DNA from: Neoarius graeffei
Lineage: Eukaryota > Chordata > Actinopteri > Siluriformes > Ariidae
Direction of reading: 5' to 3'
Length of the DNA stretch: 64,000 nt
Assembly: GCF_027579695.1 (NCBI RefSeq)
Contig: NC_083590.1
Span: forward strand, 17,714,446 to 17,778,445
In this document: piece by piece, positions 52,592 to 63,490 of the stretch
How positions within the stretch are numbered: position 1 is the first letter of the stretch
How the letters are laid out: each line of letters starts with the position of its first letter
Notes under the pieces: model-generated
Seen by the model: only the letters and a program-made list of their open reading frames with translations
Databases searched by the model: none
What the model was told of the DNA's origin: nothing
Made by a program: the position numbers and the translations under genes

Positions 52592-53205
52592 AGCCTGGGC
52601 CCGCCCATCCTAAGTGTGACGCAACACGAGGGCCTGTTGCGAGCTTAGTCTGGCAAGGCAAGCTATCTCCAGCTCTTCCAAGCTCCCGAAAAATCGGGAG
52701 CCAATCAACTTTGAGCATCTCCAACGGCCCTGGGTAGAGGCGTGTTCAAGGCAGTGACGTAGTAGAACTGCGACCGGAAGCCATAGATTGTTTACAGAAT
52801 CTATGCCGGAAGCGCTTCATTCACTAGAAACATTACGAACATGGAGCAGCGGCAAGCCTTTGACACAGCGGTAGATGCTGTATTGAAAGCATTCAACGGG
52901 AAGTTCTCATTGAAAACGGCGCAAAGAGCAGCCCTGGAGGTATTTATTGAAAGGAAGGATGTTTTCACCTTGCTCCCGACCGGCTTCGGTAAGAGTTTAA
53001 TCTACCAGTTAGCCCCGTCGTGTCACATACGTCAGAGGAAAGAGTGATGTGATTGGTTTAAGCTTCGTCACAGCCTTTTCTGGCTTCGACCAGTAGCAAA
53101 CTGAGGCATTTCAGGGAGGCGGGTCAACCACGCACTTTGGGAAACGGTTGGGCTTAATATCTTTGCCAGACCAAATGCTCGCAGAGCTCTGAAGTCGCGT
53201 TAGCC
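52592..53205 (+). mobile_element. Unclassified transposon-like unit carrying a RecQ start
   Basis: Left AGCCTGGGC and then GCGAGCTTAGTCTGGCAAGG. The right end inverse reads AGTCTGGCTAACGC, then GCGAGCATTTGGTCTGGCAA. These are paired outer and inner inverted blocks at similar spacing. ACACACCCCTA is found on both flanks (about 52581-52591 and 53207-53217), a possible 10-11 bp target duplication. The superfamily is not known to me. Confidence 0.55.
52841..53047 (+). pseudogene. RecQ-type helicase N-terminal fragment
   Basis: ATG at 52841 opens a 68-codon frame: MEQRQAFDTAVDAVLKAF, FSLKTAQRAALEVFIERKDV (RecQ motif 0, normally LRxxQ) and FTLLPTGFGKSLIYQLAP (motif I, Walker A, GFGKS). It stops at TGA 53045. 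RecQ helicases unwind DNA with ATP; here motifs Ia-VI, including the DEAH box, are missing, so no helicase activity is possible. The frame lies inside the inverted-repeat unit 52592-53205. Whether the parent is a host RECQ gene or a transposon-encoded helicase is open. Confidence 0.65.
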
Positions 53206-55191
53206 AGACTAACACACCCCTACTTTAGGCTCACAGAAATCATCTCTGTTTAGTGCAGCTGACTTCAGACTGACTGACTTCTGGATCAGAATTTATTCAA
53301 ACTAAAACCCATTTAATGCTGGGAAAGAGAAAGTAGTTTTAGACTTAAAGTAGCCCTTCTATTAACTACAGATGATTTTAGTCACCACCTGGTTCAGCTT
53401 TTTTAGTGAAGGCATCACAGCTGACCTGCTTGGACTTCAAACTGTGTCTCCTCCTTTCCAGCAGAAATCCCGCTCCTTGATTACTGAACTGTTCATGTCC
53501 TGTCTGGATGGACACACACACACACACACACCCCTTCTGCATGTAAAGGGGCATGATGATGATGATGCACAGTCTTTAAAACTACTCTTACTGTGAATCC
53601 TGTTTCTTAAGTTTGGAGCCTTTCACATGTGCAGTTCATTTGATGGGAAATATTTTTTTTCTCCAATTTTAACAGCATGTTTTTTTATTTCCTGATTTTT
53701 AGGAGTGAAATTCATTCAATTCAAGAGTAATCCAAAATATCAGCGTCTTCAGCAGTCGGCAGTGTGTCCATGAGCTGTGTCCACACATGATTATTAAAAA
53801 ATGGAGAGCTATCCTCTCCACACAGATGATGCAACCGGACCCTCAACAGAGTAAGTTACCATGTTCTAATATTTTAGTCGTTAAAGTGAGACGGCCTTTC
53901 GATTTCATAAAATTGGTGAAGTTTAGTTCCCTCTGAAATTTGGTCATTGTGATGTATGTTTATTTATGTAAGATCCTAAAACATACAAGCTGTTCTGTGG
54001 CTGGGAAGTTATTTAATTTGAGGGGCTTCCCGAGCAAATAATGTGCCTGAAATCGCTCACTTTGCGTAGTCAGGCAGACAGAGGAAGTCTGTGTGCGCAT
54101 GCCCACTCTTACCTAAGCCGTCGTTGTCTTCTTCACCTTTTGGGTTTTACAGCAGCTGGCATCCAGAGTTGCATTACTGCCATCTACAGGTTTACCTTTG
54201 ACCCGAAATGAACAGCTGATCACACCGAGGTGCTCGCTGACTGCCGATATTTATTAGTTTGGTCCTGTGTTTTCATTTCTTCGCAATACAGCGTCTTTTC
54301 TTCTCACTTCGTTACTGTAGTCGGTCTTCAACATTTCATTCGCGCACTCATCCTCCATTGTTCTCTCTGGTTTCAAATTTGTATCCCACAGTGCCTTGCA
54401 CAAACGGGAGAAAGCCCACCACGTGATCTATGACGTAGTATTTTGATGTGATGCAAGGAAAAAATGGCGGAGAATTTCAGGCCACAGGGATCTAAATTGA
54501 TTCATTGTTCTTTTAGGGGGAAAAGTAATCAGATCATAGACTTCCGATTTTAATTCCGTTCCTTTCGGTCCACTAAGAAAAATAATTAGGTGTCAGGGAA
54601 ATACTTTTTATCACCTAAATTGGAGAAATCTGAAAGGCTGTCTACCTTTAACTGTTTGTATTTGAAATATTTCTGCCAATCTTGTCCAAGTCGAGTCCAC
54701 TATTGATCCGAGCCGAGTCCAACACTCCAACTGTACCAAGACGGTGGCTGTTTATCGCCATTAACGTTAATTCGTTCCTGAACATGCCGTATGAACAGGT
54801 GAATGTGCGTTCTCGGTCATGGCGTGTGAAGTATTCTGTCAGAGATGGTTGGGAGATGGATGTAAGTGCAGAAGGTGTGCTTATTAATACAAGTGAAGAC
54901 GGGTAAACAGTCCGGGGTGGATTTCCCAAAAGCCTCTTAAAGCCAAAGGTGTTTTTAATTACCGCCTAAGATCCATCATCAAGCTAATGTGGTTTTCCTG
55001 AACAACATCAGAGCCAAAGTAGTCCTTTAGTTTGCTCAGAGTTTACGAGAGACCCGGACCACTCGTTCAAAACAAAGAGCGACTCGCTCACAGCCGAATA
55101 AACAGAATACACATGCGCCTCTGAGGGACTCTCACAGTCAACGGGGGAAACCGGTGTTGAATCTGCTGCCGGTGTTCAATTATTTTTCTTA
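53206..55191. other. No gene recognised
   Basis: About 2 kb. Contains (CA)n at 53513-53532, GATGAT units near 53550 and a TTTTACAGCAGCTGGCATCC block at about 54147, which resembles a transposon end. Small frames lack domains. Confidence 0.45.
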
Positions 55192-55193
55192 TA

Positions 55194-56748
55194 CACTGAG
55201 TGCAGAATTATTAGGCAAGTTGTATTTTTGAGGATTAGTTTTATTATTGAACAACAACTATGTTCTCAATCAACCAAAAAGACTCATAAATATCAAAGCT
55301 GAATATGTATGGAAGTTAGAGTGGGGCGTTTTTAGTTTTGGCCATTTTAGGAGAATATGTGTGTGTTCAGGTAACTTTCACTGTGCAGAATTATTAGGCA
55401 ACTTAATAAAAACCAAATATGTAGCCATTTCACTTATTTATTTTCACCAGGTACACTGATATGACAACTCCAGATTTGCAAATAAACATATCTGACATTC
55501 AAACACAAAACAAAAACAAATCAGTGACCAATATAGCCACCCTTCTTCATGAGGACACTCAAAAGCCTTCCATCCATAGATTGTCAATTTCTTTATCTGT
55601 TCACGACCAACATTGTGTGCAGCAGCAACCACGGCCTCCCAGGCGCTGTTCAGAGAGGTGTACTGTTTTCCCTCTTTGTAGACCTCACGTTTTATAATGG
55701 ACCACAGGTTCTCTATGGGGTTTAGGTCAAGTGAACAAGGGGGCCATGTCATTATTTTTTCACCTTTCAGACCTTTACTGGCTAGCCACGCAGTGGAGTA
55801 TTTGGACGCATGAGATGGAGCGTTATCCTGCATGAAAATCATGTTCTTGAAAGATGCTGACTTTTTCCTATACCACTGCTTGAAGAAGGTTTCTTCCAGG
55901 AACTGGCAGTAGGTCTGGGAGTTGAGTTTGGGTCCATCCTCAACTCGAAAAGGTCCAACAAGCTCGTCTTTGATGATACCAGCCCATAGCAGTACTCCAC
56001 CTCCACCTTGCTGGCGTCTGAGTCGGAGTGGAGCTCTGTGCCCATTACTGATCCAGCCACAGGCCCATCCATCTGGCCCATCAAGAGACACTCTCATCTC
56101 ATCAGACCACAGCACCTTAGAAAAATCAGTCTTAAGATATTTCTTGGCCCAGTCTTGACGTTTTATCTTGTGTGCCTTACTCAGTGGTGGTCGTTTTTCA
56201 GCCTTCCTTACCTTGGCCATGTCCCTCAGTATTGCACACCTTGTACTCTTTGACACTCCAGGAATGTTGCAACTCTGGAATATGGCAGAACTGGATGCTA
56301 ATGGCTGCTTGTTAGCTTCACGCTTGATTTTCCGCAGATCATGTGCAGTTATTTTGCGCCTTTTTTCCCCCACATGCTTCTTTCGACCCTGTTGACTATT
56401 TGCAATGAAACGCTTGATTGTTCGGTGATCACGTTTCAACATCTTCGCAATTTCAAGAGTGCTGCATCCGTTTGCAAGACATCTCACAATTTTAGACTTT
56501 TCAAAGTCTATCAGATCTCTTCTGACCCATTTTGCCAGAGGAAAAGAGGTTGCCTAATAATTATGCACACCTGATATAGGGTGTTGATGTCATTAGACCA
56601 CACCCCCTCTCATTACACAGATGCACAGCGCCTGATATACTTAATTGGTAGTAGGTTTTCAAGCCTAAACAGCTTGGAGTGGGACAACATGCATTAAAAG
56701 GATGTTGTGGTCAAAATACTCACTTACCTAATAATTCTGCACTCAGTG
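55194..56748 (-). mobile_element. Tc1-like element, DD37E type, full length
   Basis: Ends CACTGAGTGCAGAATTATTA and its inverse, with TA at 55192-55193 and 56749-56750. The phrase GCAGAATTATTAGGCAA recurs at about 55385 as an inner repeat, with its partner at about 56555. 1555 bp. A different Tc1 family from the three DD34E copies. Confidence 0.95.
55444..56530 (-). pseudogene. Tc1 transposase (DD37E), nearly intact
   Basis: The catalytic frame is open for about 347 codons from 56487 down to the stop at 55444. It has a helix-turn-helix (STLEIAKMLKRDHRTIKRFI), a second DNA-binding part (ITAHDLRKIKREA), then VLWSDEMRVSL (D1), FMQDNAPSH (D2) and SLDLNPIENLW (E). By my count 37 residues lie between D2 and E. 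The natural ATG is probably at 56530 (MGQKR), but a 2-bp loss in an AGAGA run just after it breaks the frame. The catalytic triad is complete, so this is the youngest-looking transposase in the window. Confidence 0.85.
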
Positions 56749-56854
56749 TACACTGCATGTACATTGAGTTAACTATTAAATAAATATATGAAAAACATTC
56801 TGAATATATTTCAATATGGTCTGGAATCACATATGGATATCGTAATGTCACACT

Positions 56855-57560
56855 CAGTGCGTTTACATGCACATAGAGAAAATTGAATTTCTGCCGTTGC
56901 TCGACTGAAATCGAAGTTCTAAATGGCATGTAAACACCTTAGCTCGGCTGAAATCGAACCGAACTTGATTTCTCGTAATCGAGCTACACGACCTAGATTA
57001 TGCGATTTCTGCCGAGCTACTTAGTGCATGTAAACCCTATCGAGCTACGTAGTCGAGCTACTTACTTCAGCACTGCCCCTTCCGGAAGTGACGAGTGACG
57101 AGACCACAAGCGGGAAACAACAGCCTCAGTGGAAAAAAAAAAACCAGCCTCGGTCGGCATGACACTTCACCTTAGCTGCCCACTTTATTAGGAACACTTC
57201 TGTTCGTACAAACACTCTTCTTAGAGTTTATTTTATTTTTAAAAGGGACAGTGTACAAATTAAACATTATCCTTGTGGTAAGGACAGATGTCTGTACCAG
57301 GTTATAGCAGTACATGCTAATTTCCGCCTGTAGTCCCTTTGTTTATACGCTTGAATAGCTCTTCTTCATGACGACAACCAGAAGTGTACCAACACGATGG
57401 GGCGTGTAGCGCCACCTGTGGCTCGGGTGCACAATGTACCTCACACAATAGCTCGATTTCCTTGTGTGCATGTAGGATTGGATTTCTCTGGCACCCCTGC
57501 TGGGACCCTTAGCTCGATTACCGACAGTAGCTCGATTTGGATGTGCATGTAAACGTACTG
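56855..57560. mobile_element. CAGTGCGTTTACATGCAC MITE, copy 1
   Basis: Left end CAGTGCGTTTACATGCACAT, right end inverse CAGTACGTTTACATGCACAT, with ACT at 56852-56854 and 57561-57563 as a 3-bp duplication. Subterminal repeats of TCGAGCTAC/GTAGCTCGA. The interior (about 57140-57335) differs from copy 2 at 61372-62345. No transposase. Confidence 0.8.
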
Positions 57561-57563
57561 ACT

Positions 57564-58059
57564 GATACTGGCACATTTTAATCAGATTTAACTCCGTAAG
57601 GCGAGTGATTATCTAATTTAGTGTCAAATAAGACAAATTTTTGCACCTCCTGTGTGTGTGTGAGAGAGACGGAGTGAGTGCGTAAGAGAGAGGTTTTGAT
57701 CTGTGTGTGCCAAAGGAGGTTGAGAGAGACACACGCAAACACACACTCAGTACTTTGTAAAGTAAGTGTGTTTTCACAGTTTTTATATCAGCGTGCTGGT
57801 TGGGCATTTAATCCTGTGCAGGTGCGAGTCATTTGTGGCACGCACGAGAGTCTATCTGATGCATGCGCCAAGGCGTACAGGTGTGACACTTTTGCACAAA
57901 ATTAGTATAAAAACTAATGTAGAAATAAATATCTTATGCCAAATTATTATGGCATGTTACAAAAAAATAAAGAAAACATCCAAGTCTCCAACTGACGAGT
58001 ACTAATGCAGTTAATGCACGAGTCCTTAAAATTAGGGCACGAGTCGGACTCGAGTACTA
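57564..58059. other. No gene
   Basis: GT- and GA-containing sequence at about 57650-57735; no coding exon recognised. Confidence 0.4.
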
Positions 58060-58064
58060 CAAGC

Positions 58065-58103
<39 letters not shown>

Positions 58104-58490
58104 TGTATGTATATGTGAGAAGAAAAACTTAAATACAATTTGTACAATTAATTTAACATTATCAGTCACCACTTGAAAAAATGTCAGATTCGGTTCATTG
58201 TAAGTAAAATTACGCTCACGTCCCAATACAGGCTTCACAGGACCAGACTGATGAGACGGTGTTGACACAAAACATTTATTTTGATTTGGCTTCAGATGGC
58301 TCCACTACAGATCTGCTGTGAATTCTGGATAGTGTGAAAATGTTAAGCAGTCGTGTTCTACAGGCTGTTTCAGTTTTATTGTTTCCAAATTCACGCGGGC
58401 CGAATGAAACGAGGCTGTGGGCCTGGAGTTTGACCCCATGTGCCATAACACTTCCTTCTGATTACCTTCTCTTTCTGGACTGTTCAGTCA
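58060..58490. repeat. Local duplication, copy 1
   Basis: Begins with (GA)n at 58068-58101, then ACAATTAATTTAACATTATC, CTTCACAGGACCAGACTGAT, CTACAGATCTGCTGTGAATT and GTTTGACCCCATGTGCCATA. The same order occurs at 60105-60350 and 63289-63490, where a Tc1 and about 170 bp of other sequence split it. Confidence 0.85.
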
Positions 58491-58689
58491 GCGTGCTTTG
58501 AGACAGTTAGGTTTCCACTCTATAACTCTGTGCTCTGTGGGCTGCGACCTCTGGTGCTGCCACCTAGTGTGTAAGAAGAGGTAGAGCTCATAAAGGATAT
58601 TAAACAGAATTATTGCAGTACATATGAGCAGCAAATTAATCTCTCCCAGTGTTTTATATTGTGATATTTTAGAAAATGAAATTCTGTCT

Positions 58690-58832
58690 CATGCCTCCTC
58701 TATAATGTTGTACAGTAAACTCAAGAGAAAGAGACCAGACTCACCAGAACCCAGCTGTGTCTCCATGAAGAGTGATGGGTCTATGCGTCTTCCTTTGCTA
58801 TTTAAAAATATAATCTCTTCATCTTTACCCAG
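58690..58832 (+). CDS. NLR (NLRC3-like) N-terminal-region exon
   Basis: The frame RKRPDSPEPSCVSMKSD then SMRLPLLFKN runs to a donor (GT at 58833, CAGGTAAC). SPEPSCVSMKSD-SM is the repeated exon motif found before the FISNA-NACHT part of fish NLRC3-like immune receptors. The acceptor is probably one of the AGs at about 58712-58728. Neither a start exon nor a NACHT/LRR exon is found in the window, so it is either an orphan or belongs to a gene extending out of it. Confidence 0.65.
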
Positions 58833-59191
58833 GTAACATCCCATAATTCTCATACTTAGTCACTGCAGAGTGAAAGCCGTTGTTCCACATTCCTTTATCC
58901 AGCCCAGATCATCATCAGCATTTTGATATTTATCAGTTTGTGATACTTTAATTAGGTCCTAATGCTGCTACAATACTTTCACTAAACATTTTAGAGTAAT
59001 TAATATCAATAACTGCACAGTTCAGTGTTTCACAGTGTCACATACAGGATAAGGCAGAAAGTGCATCTGGATGTGGCAATAAAAGTCATAGCGATGGCAA
59101 GCAAAATAATTAAAACAACTAAAACTAATGAATAACCAGTGTAAATGGTGTATATAAAGGACTGTCTGTAATGTTGTACAGTGAACTCCAG

Positions 59192-59298
59192 ATGATGAGA
59201 TCAGACTCACCAGAACCCAGCTGTGTCTCCATGAAGAGTGATGCGTCTATGCGTCTTCCTTTGCAGTTTAACACTGGGAACCCCTCATCTGTCCCCAG
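59192..59298 (+). CDS. NLR exon, second copy
   Basis: Acceptor AACTCCAG (G at 59191), then MMRSDSPEPSCVSMKSDASM, RLPLQFNTGNPSSVP and donor GTAACATCC at 59299. Both flanks (TGTACAGT(A/G)AACTC upstream, GTAACATCCCATAATTCTCAT downstream) also match the first exon, so exon and splice sites were duplicated together about 500 bp apart. FNTGNPS is closer to the usual F-x-x-G ending than the first copy. Confidence 0.7.
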
Positions 59299-59501
59299 GT
59301 AACATCCCATAATTCTCATAGTGAAAGTTCCAGTTAAAGGCTGTGCTACACTGTCATTAGCAACTAATTTTTAATTAATATATACGAAAGAAACTATCGT
59401 TCTACTACACAGTTTATATTATACAGTAGTTTCTTGGTCTTTAGTGACACTACAGTTCTTTCAGTAAATGTTTCAGAGTAAAGAGTGAGTCATGAGTACT
59501 T

Positions 59502-59543
<42 letters not shown>

Positions 59544-60084
59544 TTACAGTTATAGTAATACAGCAACTTATTTTAAGTTGGCAGGTCTTAGGTTCAGATC
59601 CCTTTGTGATCAGCAGGAGGTCATGATGATCGATTCTCTTCCTTGGATTGCATAAGATGGAGCAAATCACTGTTCATATTTTCATGCACATTTTTGTTAC
59701 AACACTACTTGATCATAGGTAATTAAGGGATCCCCGTAGATTTTCAATCGATCATATACCTCAGTAATCTATAACAAAACAGTTTAACTTGCATGTTGAA
59801 CTTTAAGGTGAAATTTCAAATGTGTGTGCATTAATACTATTTAAGTCAGAAATCATTGAAACACTGGTAAAATCTATCCTATAATCATGTATCTAAAACC
59901 TCTGAGACCCTGAAAATGCACCTGAGAGCATCTATTTTCAAAAAATTTTCCGGGGGAGCATGCCCCCGCACCCCCCTAGTTTCGCTTCACGCCTTTGGCA
60001 CTTGCTTTCACACCATTGGCACTCAATTGTCTGTGTATTATCATGCCAGAATTTAGGGCTTTAATTTTTTTCTGGGGAAAACAC

Positions 60085-60104
<20 letters not shown>
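59299..60104. other. No gene; microsatellites
   Basis: (TA)n at about 59508-59541 and (TA)n(GA)n at about 60084-60128. C/G-rich GGGGGAGCATGCCCCCGCAC at about 59953 resembles repeat-element sequence. No further NLR exon. Confidence 0.5.
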
Positions 60105-60129
<25 letters not shown>

Positions 60130-60355
60130 AGAATAACGAATGACTTAACTAAAATTTATACAATTAATTTAACATTATCAGGCACCACTTGACAAAATGC
60201 CAGATTCTGTTCATTGTTAGTAAAATGATGTTCTTAAAAAATTAAAAATGCAGTTGTATATGAGAGTACACTGAAGCCACGATACGAATCACATCCCAAT
60301 CCAGGCTTCACAGGACCAGACTGATGAGACGGTGTTGACACAAAACATTTTATTT
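60105..60355. repeat. Local duplication, copy 2 left part
   Basis: Matches about 58100-58285. About 150 bp of unmatched sequence (60356-60501) and the Tc1 then separate it from the right part at 63289-63490. Confidence 0.8.
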
Positions 60356-60561
60356 TGTTTTGTAAAGGCAGCAAATCAAACCACTGCGATATCAATACAG
60401 TCGGGGTGTTAAACTCAGATCCTGTGTCAAATCCAGGCGTTTATTTTAACCTGCATTTCAGACCGTGTTCAATCCAGCCGTGATAGAAACTGGAGTGCAC
60501 GTACAGTGGTGCTTGAAAGTTTGTGAACCCTTTAGAATTTTCGATATTTCTGCATAAATAT

Positions 60562-60724
60562 TTTATTTTTCCTTGCCACCGTCGCCACAGGCTTGCTCAT
60601 TGGGGATAGATTAGGGATAAAATTAGCTCATGTTTTAAGTCGTTCAAATTCTGTAAAGCTGCTTTGCGACAATGTTTATTGTTAAAAGCGCTATACAAAT
60701 AAACTTGATTTGAAACTTGATTTG
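60562..60724 (+). mobile_element. Short retroposon in the Tc1 left end
   Basis: Target duplication ATAAATAT at 60554-60561 and 60725-60732. Ends with tandem AAACTTGATTTG units, a retroposon-style tail. Same family as 23435-23690; 5'-truncated. Confidence 0.8.
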
Positions 60725-61041
60725 ATAAATATGATCTAAAACATCATCAGATTTTCACACAAGTCCTAAAAGTAGATAAAGAGAACCCAGTTAAACAAAT
60801 GAGACAAAAATATTATACTTGGTCATTTATTTGTTGAGGAAAATGATCCAATATTACATATCTGTGAGTGGCAAAAGTATGTGAACCTCTAGGATTAGCA
60901 GTTAATTTGAAGGTGAAATTAGAGTCAGGTGTTTTCAAGCAATGGGATGACAATCAGGTGTGAGTGGGCGCCCTGTTTTATTTAAAGAACAGGAATCTAT
61001 CAAAGTCTGATCTTCACAACACATGTTTGTGGAAGTGTATC

Positions 61042-63041
61042 ATGGCACGGACAAAGGAGATTTCTGAGGACCTCAGAAAAAGTGTTGTTGATGCTCATCA
61101 GGCTGGAAAAGGTTACAAAACCATCTCTAAGGAGTTTGCACTCCACCAATCCACAGTCAGACAGATTGTGTACAAATGGAAGAAATTCAAGACTATTGTT
61201 ACCCTCCCCAGGAGTGGTCGGCCAACAAAGATCACTCCAAGAGCAAGGCGTGTAATAGTCGGCGAGGTGACAAAGGACCCCAGGGTAACTTCTAAGCAAT
61301 TGAAGGCCTCTCTCACATTGGCTAATGTTAATATTTATGAGTCCACCATAAGGAGAACAGTGAACAACAATCAGTGCGTTTACATGCACATAGAGAGAAT
61401 CGAATTTCTGCCGTTGCTCGACTGAAATCGAAGTTCAAAATGCCATGTATACACCTTAATTCGGCTGAAATTTAACCGAACTTGATTTCTCGTAATCGAG
61501 CTACACGACCTAGATTTATGCGATTTCCGCCGAGCTACTTAGTGCATGTAAACCCTATTGAGCTACGTATTCGAGCTACTTACTTCAGCACTGCCCCTTC
61601 CGGAAGTGACAAGTGACGAGACCACAAGGGAAACACAACAGCCTCGGTCGGCATGACAACGAATCATGACAACGGCATGAATCTTTTCTTTTTGTGGCAT
61701 TGTTTGCACTGTTAAAATTTAGCTCACTTACTGTATCACCAAGTACAGCTGTTGCATAGCTGTGAATTGTGTACATAAGTCATTGTATTTGTGTGTGTGT
61801 ATATACACACGAATATATGTCCAACATCTGAAGAATGTCAATAAAAACAAAACAATTGAACTTTTTGTGTGTTTATTAAGACATAAGTTAAATTGTAAGC
61901 AAAAAAAAAAAAATTTTTTGTAAGCAAAAAATGGACTTTAGAAAAATATTATTGTGCAAAATAAGTTGTTTTACAAAACAGTGGTCTGCGCCGGACAGTT
62001 TGTAGCCATACAGTCTGTTAGAGCAAGCCGAACCGCTCGAACACTGAACTGCCAGTGTTGCCAGATTGGGGGGTTTTAAGTGCATTTTAGCGGATTTGAA
62101 CGTTTTGGGCTGGAATACGTCAGCAGTATCTGGCAACACTATAGCTCTTCTTCATGACGACAACCGGAAGTGTACCAACACGATGGGGCGTGTAGCGCCA
62201 CGTGTGGCTCGGGTGCACAATGCACCTTGCACAATAGCCCGATTTCACTTGTGCATGTAGGATTGGATTTCTCTGGCACCCCTGCTGGGACCCTTTGCTC
62301 GATTACCGACAGTAGCTCGATTTGGACGTGCATGTAAACGTACTGAATGGTGTGCATGGCAGGGTTGCAAGGAGAAAGCCACTGCTCTCCAAAAAGAACA
62401 TTGCTGCTCGTCTGCAGTTTGCTAAAGATCACATGGACAAGCCAGAAGGCTATTGGAAAAATGTTTTGTGGACGGATGAGACCAAAATAGAACTTTTTGG
62501 TTGAAATGAGAAGTGTTATGTTTGGAGAAAGGAAAACACTGTATTCCAGCATAAGAACCTTATCCCTTCTGTGAAGCATGGTGGTGGTAGTATCATGGTT
62601 TGGGCCTGTTTGGCTGCATCTGGGCCAGGACGGCTTGCCATCATTGATGGAACAATGAATTCTGAATTATACCAGTGAATTCTAAAGGAAAATGTCAGGA
62701 CATCTGTCCATGAACTGAATCTCAAAAGACATTGGGTCATGCAGCAAGACAACGACCCTAAGCACACAAGTCGTTCTACCAAAGAATGGTTAAAGAAGAA
62801 TAAAGTGAATGTTTTGGAATGGCCAAGTCAAAGTCCTGACCTTAATCCAATCAAAATGTTGTGGAAGGACCTGAAGCGAGCAGTTCATGTGAGGAAACCC
62901 ACCAACATCCCAGAGTTGAAGCTGTTCTGTACGGAGGAATGGGCTAAAATTCCTCCAAGCCGGTGTGCAGGACTGATCAACAGTTACCGCAAATGTTTAG
63001 TTGCAGTTATTGCTGCACAAGGGGGTCACACCAGATACTGA
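61042..63041 (+). pseudogene. Tc1 transposase (DD34E), split by a MITE
   Basis: ATG at 61042 (MARTKEISEDL) with KTISKEFALHQSTVRQIVYK, GRPTKITPRARRVIVGEVTK up to RTVNNN at 61371. After the MITE it resumes with VARRKPLLSKKNIAARLQFA, VLWTDETKIELFG and a stop, then GGGSIMVWACLAAS, QQDNDPKHTS and SPDLNPIKMLWKDLK to GHTRY. The catalytic glutamate of NPIE reads lysine here. Also a stop in YQ*ILKE. Three independent defects. Confidence 0.9.
61372..62345. mobile_element. CAGTGCGTTTACATGCAC MITE, copy 2
   Basis: Left end CAGTGCGTTTACATGCACAT, right inverse CAGTACGTTTACATGCACGT, with AAT at 61369-61371 and 62346-62348. Excision in silico restores the Tc1 codons, proving the boundaries. Interior differs from copy 1 and holds a GTTGCCAGAT...ATCTGGCAAC element at about 62055-62138. 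Confidence 0.9.
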
Positions 63042-63288
63042 AAGCAAAGGTTCACATACTTTTGCCACTCACAGATATGTAATATTGGATCATTTTCCTC
63101 AATAAATAAATGACCAAGTATAATATTTTTGTCTCATTTGTTTGACTGGGTTCTCTTTATCTACTTTTAGGACTTGTGTGAAAATCTGATGTTTTAGGTC
63201 ATATTTATGCAGAAATCTAGAAAATTCTAAAGGGTTCACAAACTTTCAAGCACCACTGTATGTATATACAGCGGTTTACTGTAACTAC

Positions 63289-63490
63289 CTTCAGATGGCT
63301 CCACTACAGATCTGCTGTGAATTCTGGGTAGTGTGAAAATGTTAAGCAGTCGTGTTCTACAGGCTGTTTCAGTTTTATTGTTTCCAAATTCATGTGAGCT
63401 GAATGAAACGAGGCTGTTTGCCTGGAGTTTGACCCCATGTGCCATAACACTTCCTTCTGATGAGCTTCACTTTCTGGACTGTTAAAGTGT
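63289..63490. repeat. Local duplication, copy 2 right part
   Basis: Matches 58288-58490 with few differences. Confidence 0.85.

Larger units (their letters stand above)
60504..63258 (+). mobile_element. Tc1-like element, DD34E family, copy 3, twice invaded
   Basis: Ends CAGTGGTGCTTGAAAGTTTG and inverse, with TA at 60502-60503 and 63259-63260. Length 2755 bp, reduced to about 1.6 kb without the inserts at 60562-60724 and 61372-62345. Confidence 0.95.

Noticed and set aside
55922-56395. Plus-strand open frames across the DD37E Tc1
   Set aside because: Antisense of the open transposase frame; no domain of their own.
63236-63445. 69-codon minus-strand frame
   Set aside because: Spans the Tc1 terminus and a duplicated non-coding segment; the paralogous segment at 58.3-58.5 kb does not keep it.
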